Positions 1 to 8,990 of a DNA stretch of 64,000 nt are shown piece by piece. Below the pieces are notes generated by a model. That model ran no database searches. It had not been told where the DNA came from and saw nothing but the letters and a program-made list of their open reading frames with translations. Position numbers and translations under genes: made by a program. Location of the stretch: positions 62,001-126,000 of the forward strand of contig UEGR01000013.1 of assembly GCA_900465685.1 (NCBI GenBank), in the 5' to 3' direction. The DNA comes from Hyphomicrobiales bacterium (GTDB taxonomy: Bacteria; Pseudomonadota; Alphaproteobacteria; Rhizobiales; Rhizobiaceae). The stretch's first letter is position 1; each line of letters starts with the position of its first letter.

Positions 1-2
1 AC

Positions 3-503
3 GCGATGCTGGGTACGCTCGTATTCAATGTGTTTGGCATTATTGGCGGCTTCTCTTCGCCTGTGATTGGCCGGGTACTTGGCTTGCGTCGGGCTTCGGC
101 CATCGGCTTTGGTGCAGTTTTCGTCATGCTGGTCATCATGGGGCTGTTCCATGACACCATGCCGACCTGGCTTGCGGTGATCGTTCCTTCGCTGTTCATC
201 CTGTTTCACTCTGGTGGTCCGGGGGCCAACGGCAAGAGTCTTTCGTCACTGTCATTCCGCAGCGAACTGCGTGCAGGCGCCAACGGTATCATCGGTGCGC
301 TTGGTGCTATGGGTGCTGCCCTCGGCTTGCTGGTCTTCCCGATCTTCCGCGAGAATTACGGTCTCGGAACGACCTTCCTGATCCTGTCGGTGGTGCCGCT
401 GATTGCTTGCATCATCTGCTCGGTCATCCAATGGGATCCGACCCGCACGAAGATCAGCCCGGATGACGAACCGAACGCGCCGCAGTTCGAAGGCGACCGG
501 TAA
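3..503 (+). CDS. MFS transporter, C-terminal part (5' end outside window)
   Basis: The reading frame is open from the first bases of the window, so the start lies upstream; about 166 residues are visible. They form roughly five hydrophobic segments, with a Gly/Ser-rich middle and a polar tail ending in DDEPNAPQFEGDR, which fits the C-terminal half of a 12-helix major facilitator permease in the inner membrane. It ends 14 bp before the FGGY kinase and shares its direction, so it is probably the importer of this polyol-type operon; the substrate is inferred only from the neighbours. The missing N-terminal half prevents assignment to a subfamily. Confidence 0.75.
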   Translation, partial: AMLGTLVFNVFGIIGGFSSPVIGRVLGLRRASAIGFGAVFVMLVIMGLFHDTMPTWLAVIVPSLFILFHSGGPGANGKSLSSLSFRSELRAGANGIIGALGAMGAALGLLVFPIFRENYGLGTTFLILSVVPLIACIICSVIQWDPTRTKISPDDEPNAPQFEGDR

Positions 504-517
504 CAACGGAGGATAAT

Positions 518-2041
518 GTGAACGGACGCAGACAGGCCATTCTGGCCATTGATGAAGGAACGTCCGGAACCCGGGCCGCGCTTGTCGCGGCCGACGGTTC
601 GGTCTCCGCGGTCAATTACACGACACTTGCCGTCTCTTCACCGCGACACAACGTGGTGGAACAGGACGCCGATGTTCTCCTGCAAAAGACCATCGAAGTG
701 TGCGGCAAGACGATTGCCGCAGCGCGCGATGCGGGAGTGGAGATCGTTGCAATGGCAATCGCCACACAACGCGCAACCGGGGTTCTTTGGGATACGGAAA
801 CGGGACAGGCGCTGGTTCCGGCTATGGTCTGGCAGGATTCGCGTTATGCTGAAGAGTTGAAACCGCTCGCGACCAAATGGAACGCGAAACTCGTTCCGCT
901 TGCTGGCCGCCCGGTTGGCGGGAGAGCGATCTATCTTTGGGCTGCACGTCATATGCGGGAAACGCCTGCTGTGCGTGAGGCACGGAAGGCGAAGCGGCTT
1001 GCTTTTGGTACAGTAGACAGCTGGCTATTGTGGAACTTGTCCGAAGAACGCAAAGCCGTCACCACGCCGACGAATGCGACTTCTGCGGGGGCCTATATTC
1101 TCGGCGAGAACCGCTATTTCACGGACTGGATTGAGGCGCAGGATTTTCCGCTGGAACTTTTGCCCGAACTGAAACAGGACGCGGACGATTTCGGTTATAC
1201 ACGCCACGATATTCTGGGTATCCGCGTGCCGATCAAGGCAACATGCGGCGATCAGCTGGGCGGTCTTGTTGGTCTTGGCTGTCACGACGCGGGGCAGGCC
1301 ATGTGCGTGCATGGTACGGGCAGCTTTGTCGATCTTGTGATCGGAAAGCAGACGCCCAAAAATCCTGGCGTTTATGAAGCGACTTTCACCATGACGGCCT
1401 GGCGGAGCGATAATATCTCGCATTTCGCGGTCGAAACCTATGCGGCTACAACGGGTTCGGCACTCAACTGGCTCTGCAATGAAATGCGCTGGTTCGAGAA
1501 TGCAAAAGAGATCAGCGAACTGGCTGCAACAGTACCGTCCTCCGATGGTCTTTTCTTCATGCCGACGCTCACGGGATTGCGCCAGCCGAACATTCTTCCG
1601 GATGGCCGCGCATCACTGACCGGGCTTTCAATGGCGCATAGTCGAGCGCATCTTGCTCATGCCATTCTGGAAGGCATTGCAAACTCGGTCGTTTCCTGTG
1701 CGGAGGCGAGTGCGGAAGTGGCTGGCGTCTCTGTACGGGAAGTCGTGGCAGGCGGTGGGCTTTCCTCCAGCGATACGCTGCTGCAGTTGCAGGCTGATCT
1801 CAGTGGTGTGCCGGTGCGGCGCATGGCGGATCAGGATCGTGCGAGCCTGCGGGGCACAGCATTTCTGGCAGGCAGCGATGGATTGCTCTGGAGCGATCTT
1901 TCGGAAGCTCGAGCCACGCTGCCAGAGGGCAACCTATTTATCCCCAGGACCAGCGACGCGGAAAGACAGGACCGTAGAGCGCGATGGCACTCCCTCACTG
2001 ATGAGGAAGTCGCACGCGTTCAGTCGGGTCACTATCATTAA
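518..2041 (+). CDS. FGGY-family carbohydrate/polyol kinase
   Basis: A 507-residue FGGY kinase that would phosphorylate a sugar or polyol with ATP in the cytoplasm. The N-terminal phosphate-binding motif is IDEGTSGTR (residues 11-19), the WQDSR motif is at 105-109, the catalytic base is probably D245 in CGDQ, and a GGGLSSS motif lies near the C-terminus. The start is GTG, with GGAGG just upstream; the nearby ATG runs straight into a stop. Compared with glycerol kinase, the Arg of the R-E substrate pair is kept (R85) but the Glu is Ala (A86), so plain glycerol is doubtful. It sits upstream of a GlpD homologue, suggesting that the product is a glycerol-3-phosphate-like polyol phosphate. It is not clearly EryA, because no eryC or eryD is nearby. 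Confidence 0.85.
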   Translation: MNGRRQAILAIDEGTSGTRAALVAADGSVSAVNYTTLAVSSPRHNVVEQDADVLLQKTIEVCGKTIAAARDAGVEIVAMAIATQRATGVLWDTETGQALVPAMVWQDSRYAEELKPLATKWNAKLVPLAGRPVGGRAIYLWAARHMRETPAVREARKAKRLAFGTVDSWLLWNLSEERKAVTTPTNATSAGAYILGENRYFTDWIEAQDFPLELLPELKQDADDFGYTRHDILGIRVPIKATCGDQLGGLVGLGCHDAGQAMCVHGTGSFVDLVIGKQTPKNPGVYEATFTMTAWRSDNISHFAVETYAATTGSALNWLCNEMRWFENAKEISELAATVPSSDGLFFMPTLTGLRQPNILPDGRASLTGLSMAHSRAHLAHAILEGIANSVVSCAEASAEVAGVSVREVVAGGGLSSSDTLLQLQADLSGVPVRRMADQDRASLRGTAFLAGSDGLLWSDLSEARATLPEGNLFIPRTSDAERQDRRARWHSLTDEEVARVQSGHYH

Positions 2042-2053
2042 ACAGGAGTTGAA

Positions 2054-3733
2054 ATGCTGAATCTGCGCTCCCGGCGCGCGGACAAGGATCGCGCCCGGAT
2101 GATCCGCACCGAGCCGTTGCGGCTGAACCGTTCGGAACAGGAAGACCGTCTTGCCACTGAAACTTACGATATTCTGATCGTAGGCGGCGGCGTGACCGGT
2201 GCTTACTGCGCCTTCGATGCCAGTCTGCGCGGTTTTCGTGTTGCGCTGGTCGAGAAAGATGATTTTGCATCCGGCACGTCATCGAAATCGTCGAAGATGG
2301 TGCATGGCGGTTTGCGTTACATCGAACAGGGCAATCTTGGTCTGGTTCGCCATTCCCTGCTGGAACGCCAGCGCCTGCGCCGCAATGCCGGTCATCTTGT
2401 GCAGCGTCTGCCTTTCCTGTTTCCCATTCTGGAGCGGGATGGTGTGTTTGATGCACGCTTCGCCAAGGCGTTCGAAGGCTTGCTCTGGACATATGATCTG
2501 GCTGGCGGCTGGCGTGAAGGCATCCTGCATCAGAAACTGACTGCTGCGGAAGTGCTGGCGCATTGCCCGACCTTCAAGGACGAATATCTGCGCGGCGGCC
2601 TCATGTATTTCGATGCCCGCGTCGATGATGCGCGCTTGACGCTGGCATTGGCCCGTTCCGCTGGCTTTTACGGGGCCACGGTCCTCAACCATTCGAAGGT
2701 CGCCGAGATTACCCGCAGTTCGGGCCGGGTCGATGGCGCTATCGTTCATACCGTCGAGGGCAAGGAAATCCGGGTACGCGCCAAGACCGTCATCATGGCG
2801 ACTGGGGTATGGCTGCGAGACTGGATGGGGCTTGGCAAGGATGGCGAAAAACCGTTGCATGTGCGCCCCGCCAAGGGGGTTCACGTCGCGATCCCCTGGT
2901 TGAAGATCCGCAACGACTGCACGGTGACGGTTCCCGTGCCAGGCCGCAGCCGCCGCGCGACTATCACGCGCTGGGGCAACGTCTCCTATCTCGGCACGAC
3001 CGACGAGGATTATCAGGGCGATCTCGATGATGTGCATTGCACGCGTCGCGAGCTCGATTTTCTGATCGAGGGCGCGTGCAGCGCGCTCAATATCGACCTG
3101 ACGCCGGATGATGTCGTCGGCAGCATTGCGGGCTGTCGCCCGCTGGTGGCTGCTTCGTCAGGTGGCAGCACCATGGATGTCAAACGTGATCATTCCGTGC
3201 ATGCCGCGCCTGACGGCCTCGTCACGATTGTGGGGGGCAAGCTGACGACTTCGCGCCATATGGCCGAACAGACAGTGGATGCTGCGGCGAAAGTTCTCGG
3301 CGATCGTCGTCGCTGCACCACGAAGAAGGCATTTCTGCTGGGTGCTGCCGGATATGACGCGCAGGCAATCGTGGCCTCTGGCGGTATGGAGGCGCATCTT
3401 GGTGAGCGTTACGGTACGGAATCGCGCTTTGTCAGCGATCTGATGGCCGCACGTCCTGAACTCGCCGAGCCGCTGGTCGAGGGACTGCCATATACCGCTG
3501 GTGAAGTCGTCTATGCCGCACGGCACGAACTAGCCCGAACCATTGACGACGTGCTGTCGCGTCGTATGCGCGCCCGTCTGATGGCGCGCGATGCCTCTGC
3601 CCGTGCTGCGGCAAGGGTTGGCGCCTTACTGGGTGATGAACTCGGTCTCCCCCAGGCCGAAATCGACCGTCAGGTCGCCGCCTATGTGGCCGCGACCGAA
3701 AAAGAAAAATCCATTCTCACAGGAGCGAACTGA
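2054..3733 (+). CDS. glpD: GlpD-type FAD-dependent glycerol-3-phosphate/polyol-phosphate dehydrogenase
   Basis: A 559-residue flavoprotein of the GlpD/EryB family, which oxidises sn-glycerol 3-phosphate (or a related polyol phosphate) and passes electrons to quinone at the membrane. The FAD-binding dinucleotide motif GGGVTGAYCA begins about residue 43 and is followed by the family signature SGTSSKSSKMVHGGLRY. A C-terminal DAO_C domain runs from about residue 400. An N-terminal extension of about 35 charged residues precedes the fold, so translation could start later, although CAGGAG stands 8 bases before this ATG. It follows the FGGY kinase by 12 bp and precedes the ADPS-like oxidase by 2 bp, so the kinase product is its likely substrate. 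The glpD symbol is by family only. Confidence 0.85.
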   Translation: MLNLRSRRADKDRARMIRTEPLRLNRSEQEDRLATETYDILIVGGGVTGAYCAFDASLRGFRVALVEKDDFASGTSSKSSKMVHGGLRYIEQGNLGLVRHSLLERQRLRRNAGHLVQRLPFLFPILERDGVFDARFAKAFEGLLWTYDLAGGWREGILHQKLTAAEVLAHCPTFKDEYLRGGLMYFDARVDDARLTLALARSAGFYGATVLNHSKVAEITRSSGRVDGAIVHTVEGKEIRVRAKTVIMATGVWLRDWMGLGKDGEKPLHVRPAKGVHVAIPWLKIRNDCTVTVPVPGRSRRATITRWGNVSYLGTTDEDYQGDLDDVHCTRRELDFLIEGACSALNIDLTPDDVVGSIAGCRPLVAASSGGSTMDVKRDHSVHAAPDGLVTIVGGKLTTSRHMAEQTVDAAAKVLGDRRRCTTKKAFLLGAAGYDAQAIVASGGMEAHLGERYGTESRFVSDLMAARPELAEPLVEGLPYTAGEVVYAARHELARTIDDVLSRRMRARLMARDASARAAARVGALLGDELGLPQAEIDRQVAAYVAATEKEKSILTGAN

Positions 3734-3735
3734 AC

Positions 3736-5286
3736 ATGATCAGCAAGGAAGCCATCAAGCGCGGTTACAATCGCGGAAATTATGTTGTCGGCGCCCCGAC
3801 ACAGCCGCACTATGCTGGCAGCATCAACGAAATCGGCACCAAGGCCGATCTGGCTCAGAACACCATTTCGGTGGAAGCAGCTCTCGTTGAGAAGCTGCAG
3901 GGCGTTGCAGATGAAGTTCTGACCTCGCGTGAAGATTTCGTCGTGAACACACGCGATTGGTGGGCGCGCACGATGGTAGCGGAAACGGGCGGAAAGCCTG
4001 CAACGATTGACGGTCTATTCGTTCGCGTTTCGACGGTGGAGCAGGTTCAGGCCGTTATGCGCCTTGCGCATGAAGCCAAGGTTCCGGTCACGGTCTCTGC
4101 CGGGCGCTCCAACGTTACTGGCGCGGCGCTGCCACTGCGCGGCGGTATCGTGCTTGATGTCTGCAATCTCAACCGTTTTGTCAGCTTCGATGCGGACAGC
4201 CAGATCGTTGAAGTTGAAGCCGGCATGTTTGGTGATATTTTTGAGGAAATGATCCAGCGCGACTTTGGCATGACCATGGGGCATTGGCCGTCTTCATTCG
4301 GTATCAGCACGGTGGGTGGCTGGATTGCCTGCCGCGGTGCGGGTCAGCTTTCGACGCGCTACGGCAAGATTGAGGATATGGTCTACGGCATGGAAGTCGT
4401 GCTGGCCGATGGTTCGCTGGTGACGGTTGGAAACTATGCCCGCGCAGCAATCGGGCCCGATTTGCAGCAGATCTTTATCGGCTCGGAAGGCACGCTCGGC
4501 ATTATCGTAAAGGCGCGCCTGAAACTGCATCGCCTTCCAGACTATGCGCGCGCGATTGCCTATGGCTTCAAAAGCTTTGCCATCGGTCTGGAAGCTTGCC
4601 GTCGCATCATGCAGGGCGGTGCCAATCCGGCAGCGCTTCGTCTCTACGATGAGCTGGAAAGCGGCGTGCAGTTCGGTCTGCCGGAAAGCAACGTGCTGCT
4701 GATTGCCGACGAAGGCGCGCAGGAAATGGTCGATGCTGTGATGGCGATCAGCGAGAAGGTTTGCGCTGAACTCGGTGACAAGCTTGATGGTGATACGATT
4801 TTCGAGAAGTGGCTCGATACGCGTTATCTGACCGGCAAGAGCGCCGAGGGCTTCAAACGCAGCCCCGGCTTTGTTGCCGATACGCTGGAAATGACTGGAT
4901 GCTGGCGCGATCTGCCTGCGATCTACGATGAAGTCGTGGCCGCTATCAATGCCGTGCCGGGTACACTGGCGGGATCGGCGCACCAGTCGCATGCCTATGT
5001 CGACGGCGCCTGCCTCTATTTCTCGCTGCGCGGTGATGTGGACGTAGAAAAACGCGCAGAGTGGTATCGTGCTGCATGGGATGCTGCCAATGCGGTTCTA
5101 ATCAAGTATGGTGCGGCCTTGAGCCATCATCATGGTGTCGGACTGCTCCGTGCGCCTTACATGAAGGACGCTCTGGGATCAGCATTTCCGCTGCTGGAAA
5201 CAGTGAAGAAGGCGCTCGATCCAGACAATCTGCTTAACCCCGGCAAGCTCGGACTTTCGCTCGACATGCCAAGAGACGGAAAATGA
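3736..5286 (+). CDS. FAD-linked oxidase, alkyl-dihydroxyacetone-phosphate synthase (ADPS)-like
   Basis: A 516-residue protein with a vanillyl-alcohol-oxidase-type FAD domain (about 95-270, including the segment around AGRSNVTGAALPLRGG and GSEGTLGI) and a FAD-oxidase C domain. The C-terminal part carries SHHHGVG, the His-rich motif of alkyl-dihydroxyacetone-phosphate synthases, and ends in NPGKLGL. In eukaryotes ADPS swaps an acyl for an alkyl chain on DHAP; bacterial relatives occur in glycerol or polyol loci and their reaction is mostly unknown. It lies 2 bp after the glpD-like gene and 4 bp before the glpP-like gene, so co-translation is likely. It may process the keto product of GlpD or a glycerol ether; no direct evidence supports either. 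Confidence 0.8.
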   Translation: MISKEAIKRGYNRGNYVVGAPTQPHYAGSINEIGTKADLAQNTISVEAALVEKLQGVADEVLTSREDFVVNTRDWWARTMVAETGGKPATIDGLFVRVSTVEQVQAVMRLAHEAKVPVTVSAGRSNVTGAALPLRGGIVLDVCNLNRFVSFDADSQIVEVEAGMFGDIFEEMIQRDFGMTMGHWPSSFGISTVGGWIACRGAGQLSTRYGKIEDMVYGMEVVLADGSLVTVGNYARAAIGPDLQQIFIGSEGTLGIIVKARLKLHRLPDYARAIAYGFKSFAIGLEACRRIMQGGANPAALRLYDELESGVQFGLPESNVLLIADEGAQEMVDAVMAISEKVCAELGDKLDGDTIFEKWLDTRYLTGKSAEGFKRSPGFVADTLEMTGCWRDLPAIYDEVVAAINAVPGTLAGSAHQSHAYVDGACLYFSLRGDVDVEKRAEWYRAAWDAANAVLIKYGAALSHHHGVGLLRAPYMKDALGSAFPLLETVKKALDPDNLLNPGKLGLSLDMPRDGK

Positions 5287-5290
5287 TGGA

Positions 5291-5866
5291 ATGACATTGG
5301 ACAGAACGATCGGTGAGCGGCTTTTGCGGGCGCCAGTCATGGCAACGCTCTACGGCGTGGACAATCTTCAGGCTTTCCTGGAAAGCAAGGCGCAAGTTGG
5401 CATTGTTGCCAATATCGCCCTGCGCCATGTGGCTGAAGTGCTGAATGCGCTGAAGAAAAGCAACAAACTGATCGTTCTGAACATCGATAGTTGCGAAGGC
5501 CTGTCGCAGGATAAGGGAGCTATTGAGTTCCTTGCCGAGATAGGCATTTCAGTTTTGCTATCGACCCGCGTTCCAACAATCCAGAAGGCCGCGCAATGCG
5601 GCCTACTGACCATGCAGAAGGTCTTTGTGACCGACCGTTCCACATGGCCGCGTAGTCTGAAGGCAATTTCGCAAAGCGCACCCAATCTGGTGCAGATCAT
5701 GCCATCGCCGATGCTGGGTTACCTGTCTGCCGAGGACAAGCGCCGCCTTCCGCCTATCGTGGCTTCCGGCTTTATTTGCAATGAGGCCGATGTTGCTACG
5801 GCAATGAAACAGGGTGCCATTGCCGTTTCTTCAAGCAATAAGTCGCTTTGGGATTACAAGCGATAG
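5291..5866 (+). CDS. glpP: GlpP-family glycerol-3-phosphate-responsive antiterminator
   Basis: A 191-residue protein matching the G3P_antiterm family over its whole length: an N-terminal small-molecule-binding TIM-like fold, the segment PNLVQIMPS, then PPIVASGFICNEADV and the typical end AVSSSNKSLWDY. In Bacillus GlpP binds glycerol 3-phosphate and leader mRNA to prevent termination before glp genes. Here it sits inside a kinase/GlpD operon, so it probably senses the phosphorylated polyol made by that kinase. The leader that it would act on should lie upstream of the permease, outside the window. A GlpP member in a Gram-negative polyol operon is less familiar than the usual DeoR-type GlpR. 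Confidence 0.85.
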   Translation: MTLDRTIGERLLRAPVMATLYGVDNLQAFLESKAQVGIVANIALRHVAEVLNALKKSNKLIVLNIDSCEGLSQDKGAIEFLAEIGISVLLSTRVPTIQKAAQCGLLTMQKVFVTDRSTWPRSLKAISQSAPNLVQIMPSPMLGYLSAEDKRRLPPIVASGFICNEADVATAMKQGAIAVSSSNKSLWDYKR

Positions 5867-5945
5867 CTGTGCCTGAAGGCTGTTTTCAACATTCGCACCT
5901 GACGCGCAGATCGGGGATTTTGGCGTGACTACCAAGGAAAATCGC

Positions 5946-7106
5946 ATGACACCTTTCACGTTCAATACCACCGCCCAGATCATCTTTCGTCTCGGTGCGT
6001 CTGCCGAAATGGGCGCACTGGTGCAAGACAGGTTGGGTGAACGGGTTTTGTTCGTAACAGATCCTGGTCTGCTTAAACTTGGTCTTTGCGATCCTGCACT
6101 TCAATCCTTGGCAGCTTCCGGCGTTGAAATAGTGGTTTTCGATCGTGTCGAGGCTGATCCTTCGCTTGCAACCGTTCTGGCAGCGACAGAAGAAGCGAGA
6201 GCCAAGAACGTAACAAGTGTCGTCGGGTTTGGCGGCGGTTCTTCGCTGGATGTTGCGAAGGTCGTCGCTCTTCTTTGCGGCTCAGGCGAAGATGTCGATG
6301 CAATCTGGGGAGTGGGTCAAGCCAAAGGACCGAGATTGCCGCTGGTTCTCGTGCCCACAACGTCCGGCACCGGGTCGGAAGTGACACCGGTTTCCATCAT
6401 CACCGTTGGCGATAATGAAAAGCGCGGGGTTTCGTCGCCGATCATCCTGCCTGATGTGGCAATTCTCGATGCAAACCTCACTCTGGGTCTACCACCGCAT
6501 ATCACTGCCGCTACAGGCATCGACGCTATGGTGCATGCAATCGAAGCTTATACATCGCAAAATGCGAACAATAATCCGTTGTCAAGAATGCTCGCCAGAC
6601 AGGCTTTGCAGCTTTTGGGGGCGAATATTGAAAAGGCCGTATTCAACGGGACAGACAGGCAAGCAAGAGGCGCGATGCTGCTGGGGTCGATGCTGGCTGG
6701 TCAGGCATTTGCGAATTCTCTGATCGCAGCCGTGCACGCGCTTGCTTATCCGATAGGCGGGACCTTTCACGTTCCTCACGGACTTTCAAATGCACTGGTA
6801 TTGCCGCATGTCATGCAATTCAACGCTCAGAAAGCAGTTTCGGATTATGCAGAGATTGCAGCTGATGCATTTCCGGATATCAAGGCCGAGTGGGATGAAG
6901 AAAAACGCTGCGACGCATTCATCGAACGACTTTCTGCGCTTTCAGTGAAACTCGGTCTGCCATCCCGATTGCGAGAGGTCGGTATTGAAGAAGCTCACCT
7001 GCACGCGATGGCCCGTGACGCCATGAAGCAAACAAGGCTGCTGGTGAACAATCCAAGAGAGATGAGTGAAGCCGACGCACTGGCGATTTATAAAGCAGCT
7101 TGGTGA
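5946..7106 (+). CDS. Iron-containing (group III) alcohol dehydrogenase
   Basis: A 386-residue Fe-dependent alcohol dehydrogenase that oxidises a hydroxyl with NAD(P). The coenzyme motif GGGSSLDVAK is at 96-105. Predicted metal ligands are D193 and H197 (in GIDAMVHAIEAY), H264 and H278 (HVPHG). I chose the ATG at 5946, which has AAGGAA about 8 bases upstream; a GTG 21 bases earlier is in frame but lacks a good ribosome site. It follows the GlpP gene by 79 bp on the same strand and probably ends the operon. Relatives include 1,3-propanediol, lactaldehyde and maleylacetate reductases, so the substrate cannot be read from sequence. No clear hairpin terminator follows. Confidence 0.85.
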   Translation: MTPFTFNTTAQIIFRLGASAEMGALVQDRLGERVLFVTDPGLLKLGLCDPALQSLAASGVEIVVFDRVEADPSLATVLAATEEARAKNVTSVVGFGGGSSLDVAKVVALLCGSGEDVDAIWGVGQAKGPRLPLVLVPTTSGTGSEVTPVSIITVGDNEKRGVSSPIILPDVAILDANLTLGLPPHITAATGIDAMVHAIEAYTSQNANNNPLSRMLARQALQLLGANIEKAVFNGTDRQARGAMLLGSMLAGQAFANSLIAAVHALAYPIGGTFHVPHGLSNALVLPHVMQFNAQKAVSDYAEIAADAFPDIKAEWDEEKRCDAFIERLSALSVKLGLPSRLREVGIEEAHLHAMARDAMKQTRLLVNNPREMSEADALAIYKAAW

Positions 7107-7402
7107 CGTCGTCGGGGTCCGCATATCTGCTGTGCGTATTGGGATAGACGACAAGCTGCGAGCGCGCGCATTGAAATAGATCTTCCAGACTTCCAGGAGA
7201 GTGATCTTTGCAATCCGACAGGTCGTTGATGGATAAGCAAAGTAGTATTTAGCTCGAGACTTTCAAACGGATTGAATCTGATACTGATTTGTCTTAAAAG
7301 CTGACCTTACTGGCACCGTCCATCCTTTTCGAACAACGAAAGCGCTTTGCACCTCTTGGCATCGTCCATCGGTAATAGCGTTTTCCAGATGGAGATTTGA
7401 CG
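7107..7402 (+). other. Intergenic stretch with a short imperfect direct repeat
   Basis: No coding frame is supported here. A 14-base unit is repeated with one mismatch at 7311-7324 (TGGCACCGTCCATC) and 7357-7370 (TGGCATCGTCCATC), 46 bases apart and just upstream of the VOC gene. It may be a regulator site for that gene or chance. No convincing sigma-70 promoter stands out. Confidence 0.35.
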
Positions 7403-7780
7403 ATGAATGAAATCGCAGATCATGGTGTCCGTTTTGGACGGATTGCCACGACGCTTCCAGTCACGGACATGTCACGAGCGTTGACTTTTTACGTCGGGGT
7501 AATGGGCTTTACGAAGATTTTCGAAAATGGAAACCCTGTGGGCTTTGTCATCTTAAAGCGAGACTCCGGGGAGTTGCATCTGACTTGGCAACCGAACCAC
7601 AAGGCAGCGAACTTCAACGTCGCTCACCTTCTTGTCGATAATATTGACGCGCTATTTGTCCGGTGCAAGGAGCACCGCGTACGGATCATAAAGGGCCTGC
7701 AAGACAAGGACTATGGCTTGCGGGCCTTTGTATTTGAGGATCCGGATGGCAACCGCATCGATGTTGGTCAACTAATTTAG
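7403..7780 (+). CDS. VOC (glyoxalase/bleomycin-resistance/dioxygenase) superfamily protein
   Basis: A 125-residue single-module vicinal-oxygen-chelate protein with two beta-alpha-beta-beta-beta units. The N-terminal half has RIATTLPVTDMSRALTFYVGVMGF, and the C-terminal half ends in the typical FEDPDGNRIDVGQL. The Glu/Asp metal or ligand positions near ELHL and FEDPDGN are present. ATG at 7403 has GGAGA 8 bases upstream. It stands alone, with a terminator hairpin 10 bases after its stop. Members include lyases, isomerases, dioxygenases and drug-binding proteins; nothing here decides between them. Confidence 0.75.
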   Translation: MNEIADHGVRFGRIATTLPVTDMSRALTFYVGVMGFTKIFENGNPVGFVILKRDSGELHLTWQPNHKAANFNVAHLLVDNIDALFVRCKEHRVRIIKGLQDKDYGLRAFVFEDPDGNRIDVGQLI

Positions 7781-7790
7781 GTGCTATTAT

Positions 7791-7816
7791 GGACCCGGAA
7801 GATATCTTCCGGGTCC
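7791..7816 (+). terminator. Perfect palindrome after the VOC gene, likely terminator
   Basis: A perfect 26-base palindrome with arms GGACCCGGAA and TTCCGGGTCC around GATATC starts 10 bases after the VOC stop codon. It is followed by TGAATATTGTTTTG, a weak T-rich tail. Its position and stem strength suggest a Rho-independent terminator. Confidence 0.65.
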
Positions 7817-8358
7817 TGAATATTGTTTTGCTATAAACCCGTCTGCTTTGGGCGTGCCGTATAGACATCGCTCACTCCTCTTACGAGGCATTTCAAATAG
7901 GATGGGAGCCTGCATTGCCACCGTGCGAAATGCTTCGAGGGTGAAGTGTCTTATCAATCCGGGCTTGACCATGATTTTCGTCTGCAGGAGGCACGTGCCG
8001 GAACCTTTTCGCTAGGCATAGAGGACGACCGCTGTCGGATCAATCAAATCTACAGCCACAGAAGAGTGCTGTCATAATGTCAGCCTGAGCGAAGCCGATT
8101 CGGATGGCTGCGCGCTGGATGAGATCGCTCAAACTCGCCACAATACCAAGGCTGAATGGAATGCCTTAGCTCATTTACACACCTGAAAACCGGAACCGGG
8201 CCATTCCGCACCTCTGTTCAAGCAATGAGAAAATACCCCTTCCGAGTTCTTTGATTTATATATTGTAGCCAATAAAAATGTAATCTCCATAAAGTGAATA
8301 GGTTTCTCGTATAGATTGATTTTATATTAATGGGTTTCCGTTTTGTAGATGGGGATTT
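7817..8358 (+). other. Non-coding stretch, AT-rich toward the response regulator
   Basis: I find no supported gene. Short open frames on either strand lack ribosome sites and recognisable domains. From about 8220 to 8358 the DNA is clearly more AT-rich than its surroundings and leads into the response-regulator gene, so it probably holds that gene's promoter. A short minus-strand translation near 8075-8130 looks faintly protein-like, but I could not assign it to a family. Confidence 0.4.
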
Positions 8359-8988
8359 ATGTCTATGGATAACAAGGAAAATCGCGATTTTACAATATAC
8401 ATTGTAGATGACGATCAAGAAATCTGTAATTCTTTATCGAATATATTTGAAGAGGAATCCCTTCGTGCTATTTATTTTAGATCTGCACGATCGTTCTTAA
8501 GGTCAATACCATTAATAGGCATTGGCTGCATTCTTTTGGATGTGAATCTTCCGGAGATGAGCGGGCTGGAAATTCAAGAGCATCTGGACAGGGTTGGAAG
8601 TGCTATGCCCATTATATTCATGACTGCGTATGGCGATATCCCCATGACGGTTAAAGCGCTCATGGCCGGAGCATCAGATTTCCTGGAGAAACCCTTCCGA
8701 CTGCAAACTCTCCTGGATGCAGTCAGCCAAGCTTTAAACAAGTACTCAAAGCGACTTGCCCTGCATGACGAGGTCGACCAGGTACGGAACCTTGCAAGCA
8801 AATTAACGCCAAGAGAGTCTGAAGTCATGAAGGCTGTTGTTGCCGGCAAAATGAACAAGCAAATTGCTTATGACCTAAATGTGCAAGAAATCACAATAAA
8901 AGTGCACCGAGCCTCTGTTATGAGGAAAATGAAAGCGAAATCTCTGGCCGAACTCGTACGCAAAGTAGCCTCTATCGAGGAGTTTTAA
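8359..8988 (+). CDS. FixJ/NarL-type response regulator (receiver + LuxR HTH), orphan
   Basis: A 209-residue two-domain response regulator. The receiver domain (about 10-125) has the acidic cluster D17-D19, the phospho-acceptor D61 in LLDVNLPEM, T89 and K111 of the EKPF motif. The C-terminal part (about 145-205) is a LuxR/FixJ DNA-binding domain with LTPRESEVMKAVVAGKMNKQIA. No histidine kinase is within the window, so its partner is elsewhere. Codon usage and flanking DNA are more AT-rich than the neighbours, which suggests separate ancestry. It converges on the bicupin gene, with a shared hairpin between. A second ATG six bases downstream is also possible as start. Confidence 0.85.
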   Translation: MSMDNKENRDFTIYIVDDDQEICNSLSNIFEEESLRAIYFRSARSFLRSIPLIGIGCILLDVNLPEMSGLEIQEHLDRVGSAMPIIFMTAYGDIPMTVKALMAGASDFLEKPFRLQTLLDAVSQALNKYSKRLALHDEVDQVRNLASKLTPRESEVMKAVVAGKMNKQIAYDLNVQEITIKVHRASVMRKMKAKSLAELVRKVASIEEF

Positions 8989-8990
8989 GC

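Noticed and set aside
518-3733. Calling the kinase and dehydrogenase eryA and eryB (erythritol operon).
   Set aside because: No eryC isomerase, eryD regulator or tpiA/rpiB homologue is adjacent, and a GlpP-type antiterminator takes the regulator position. The polyol is left open.
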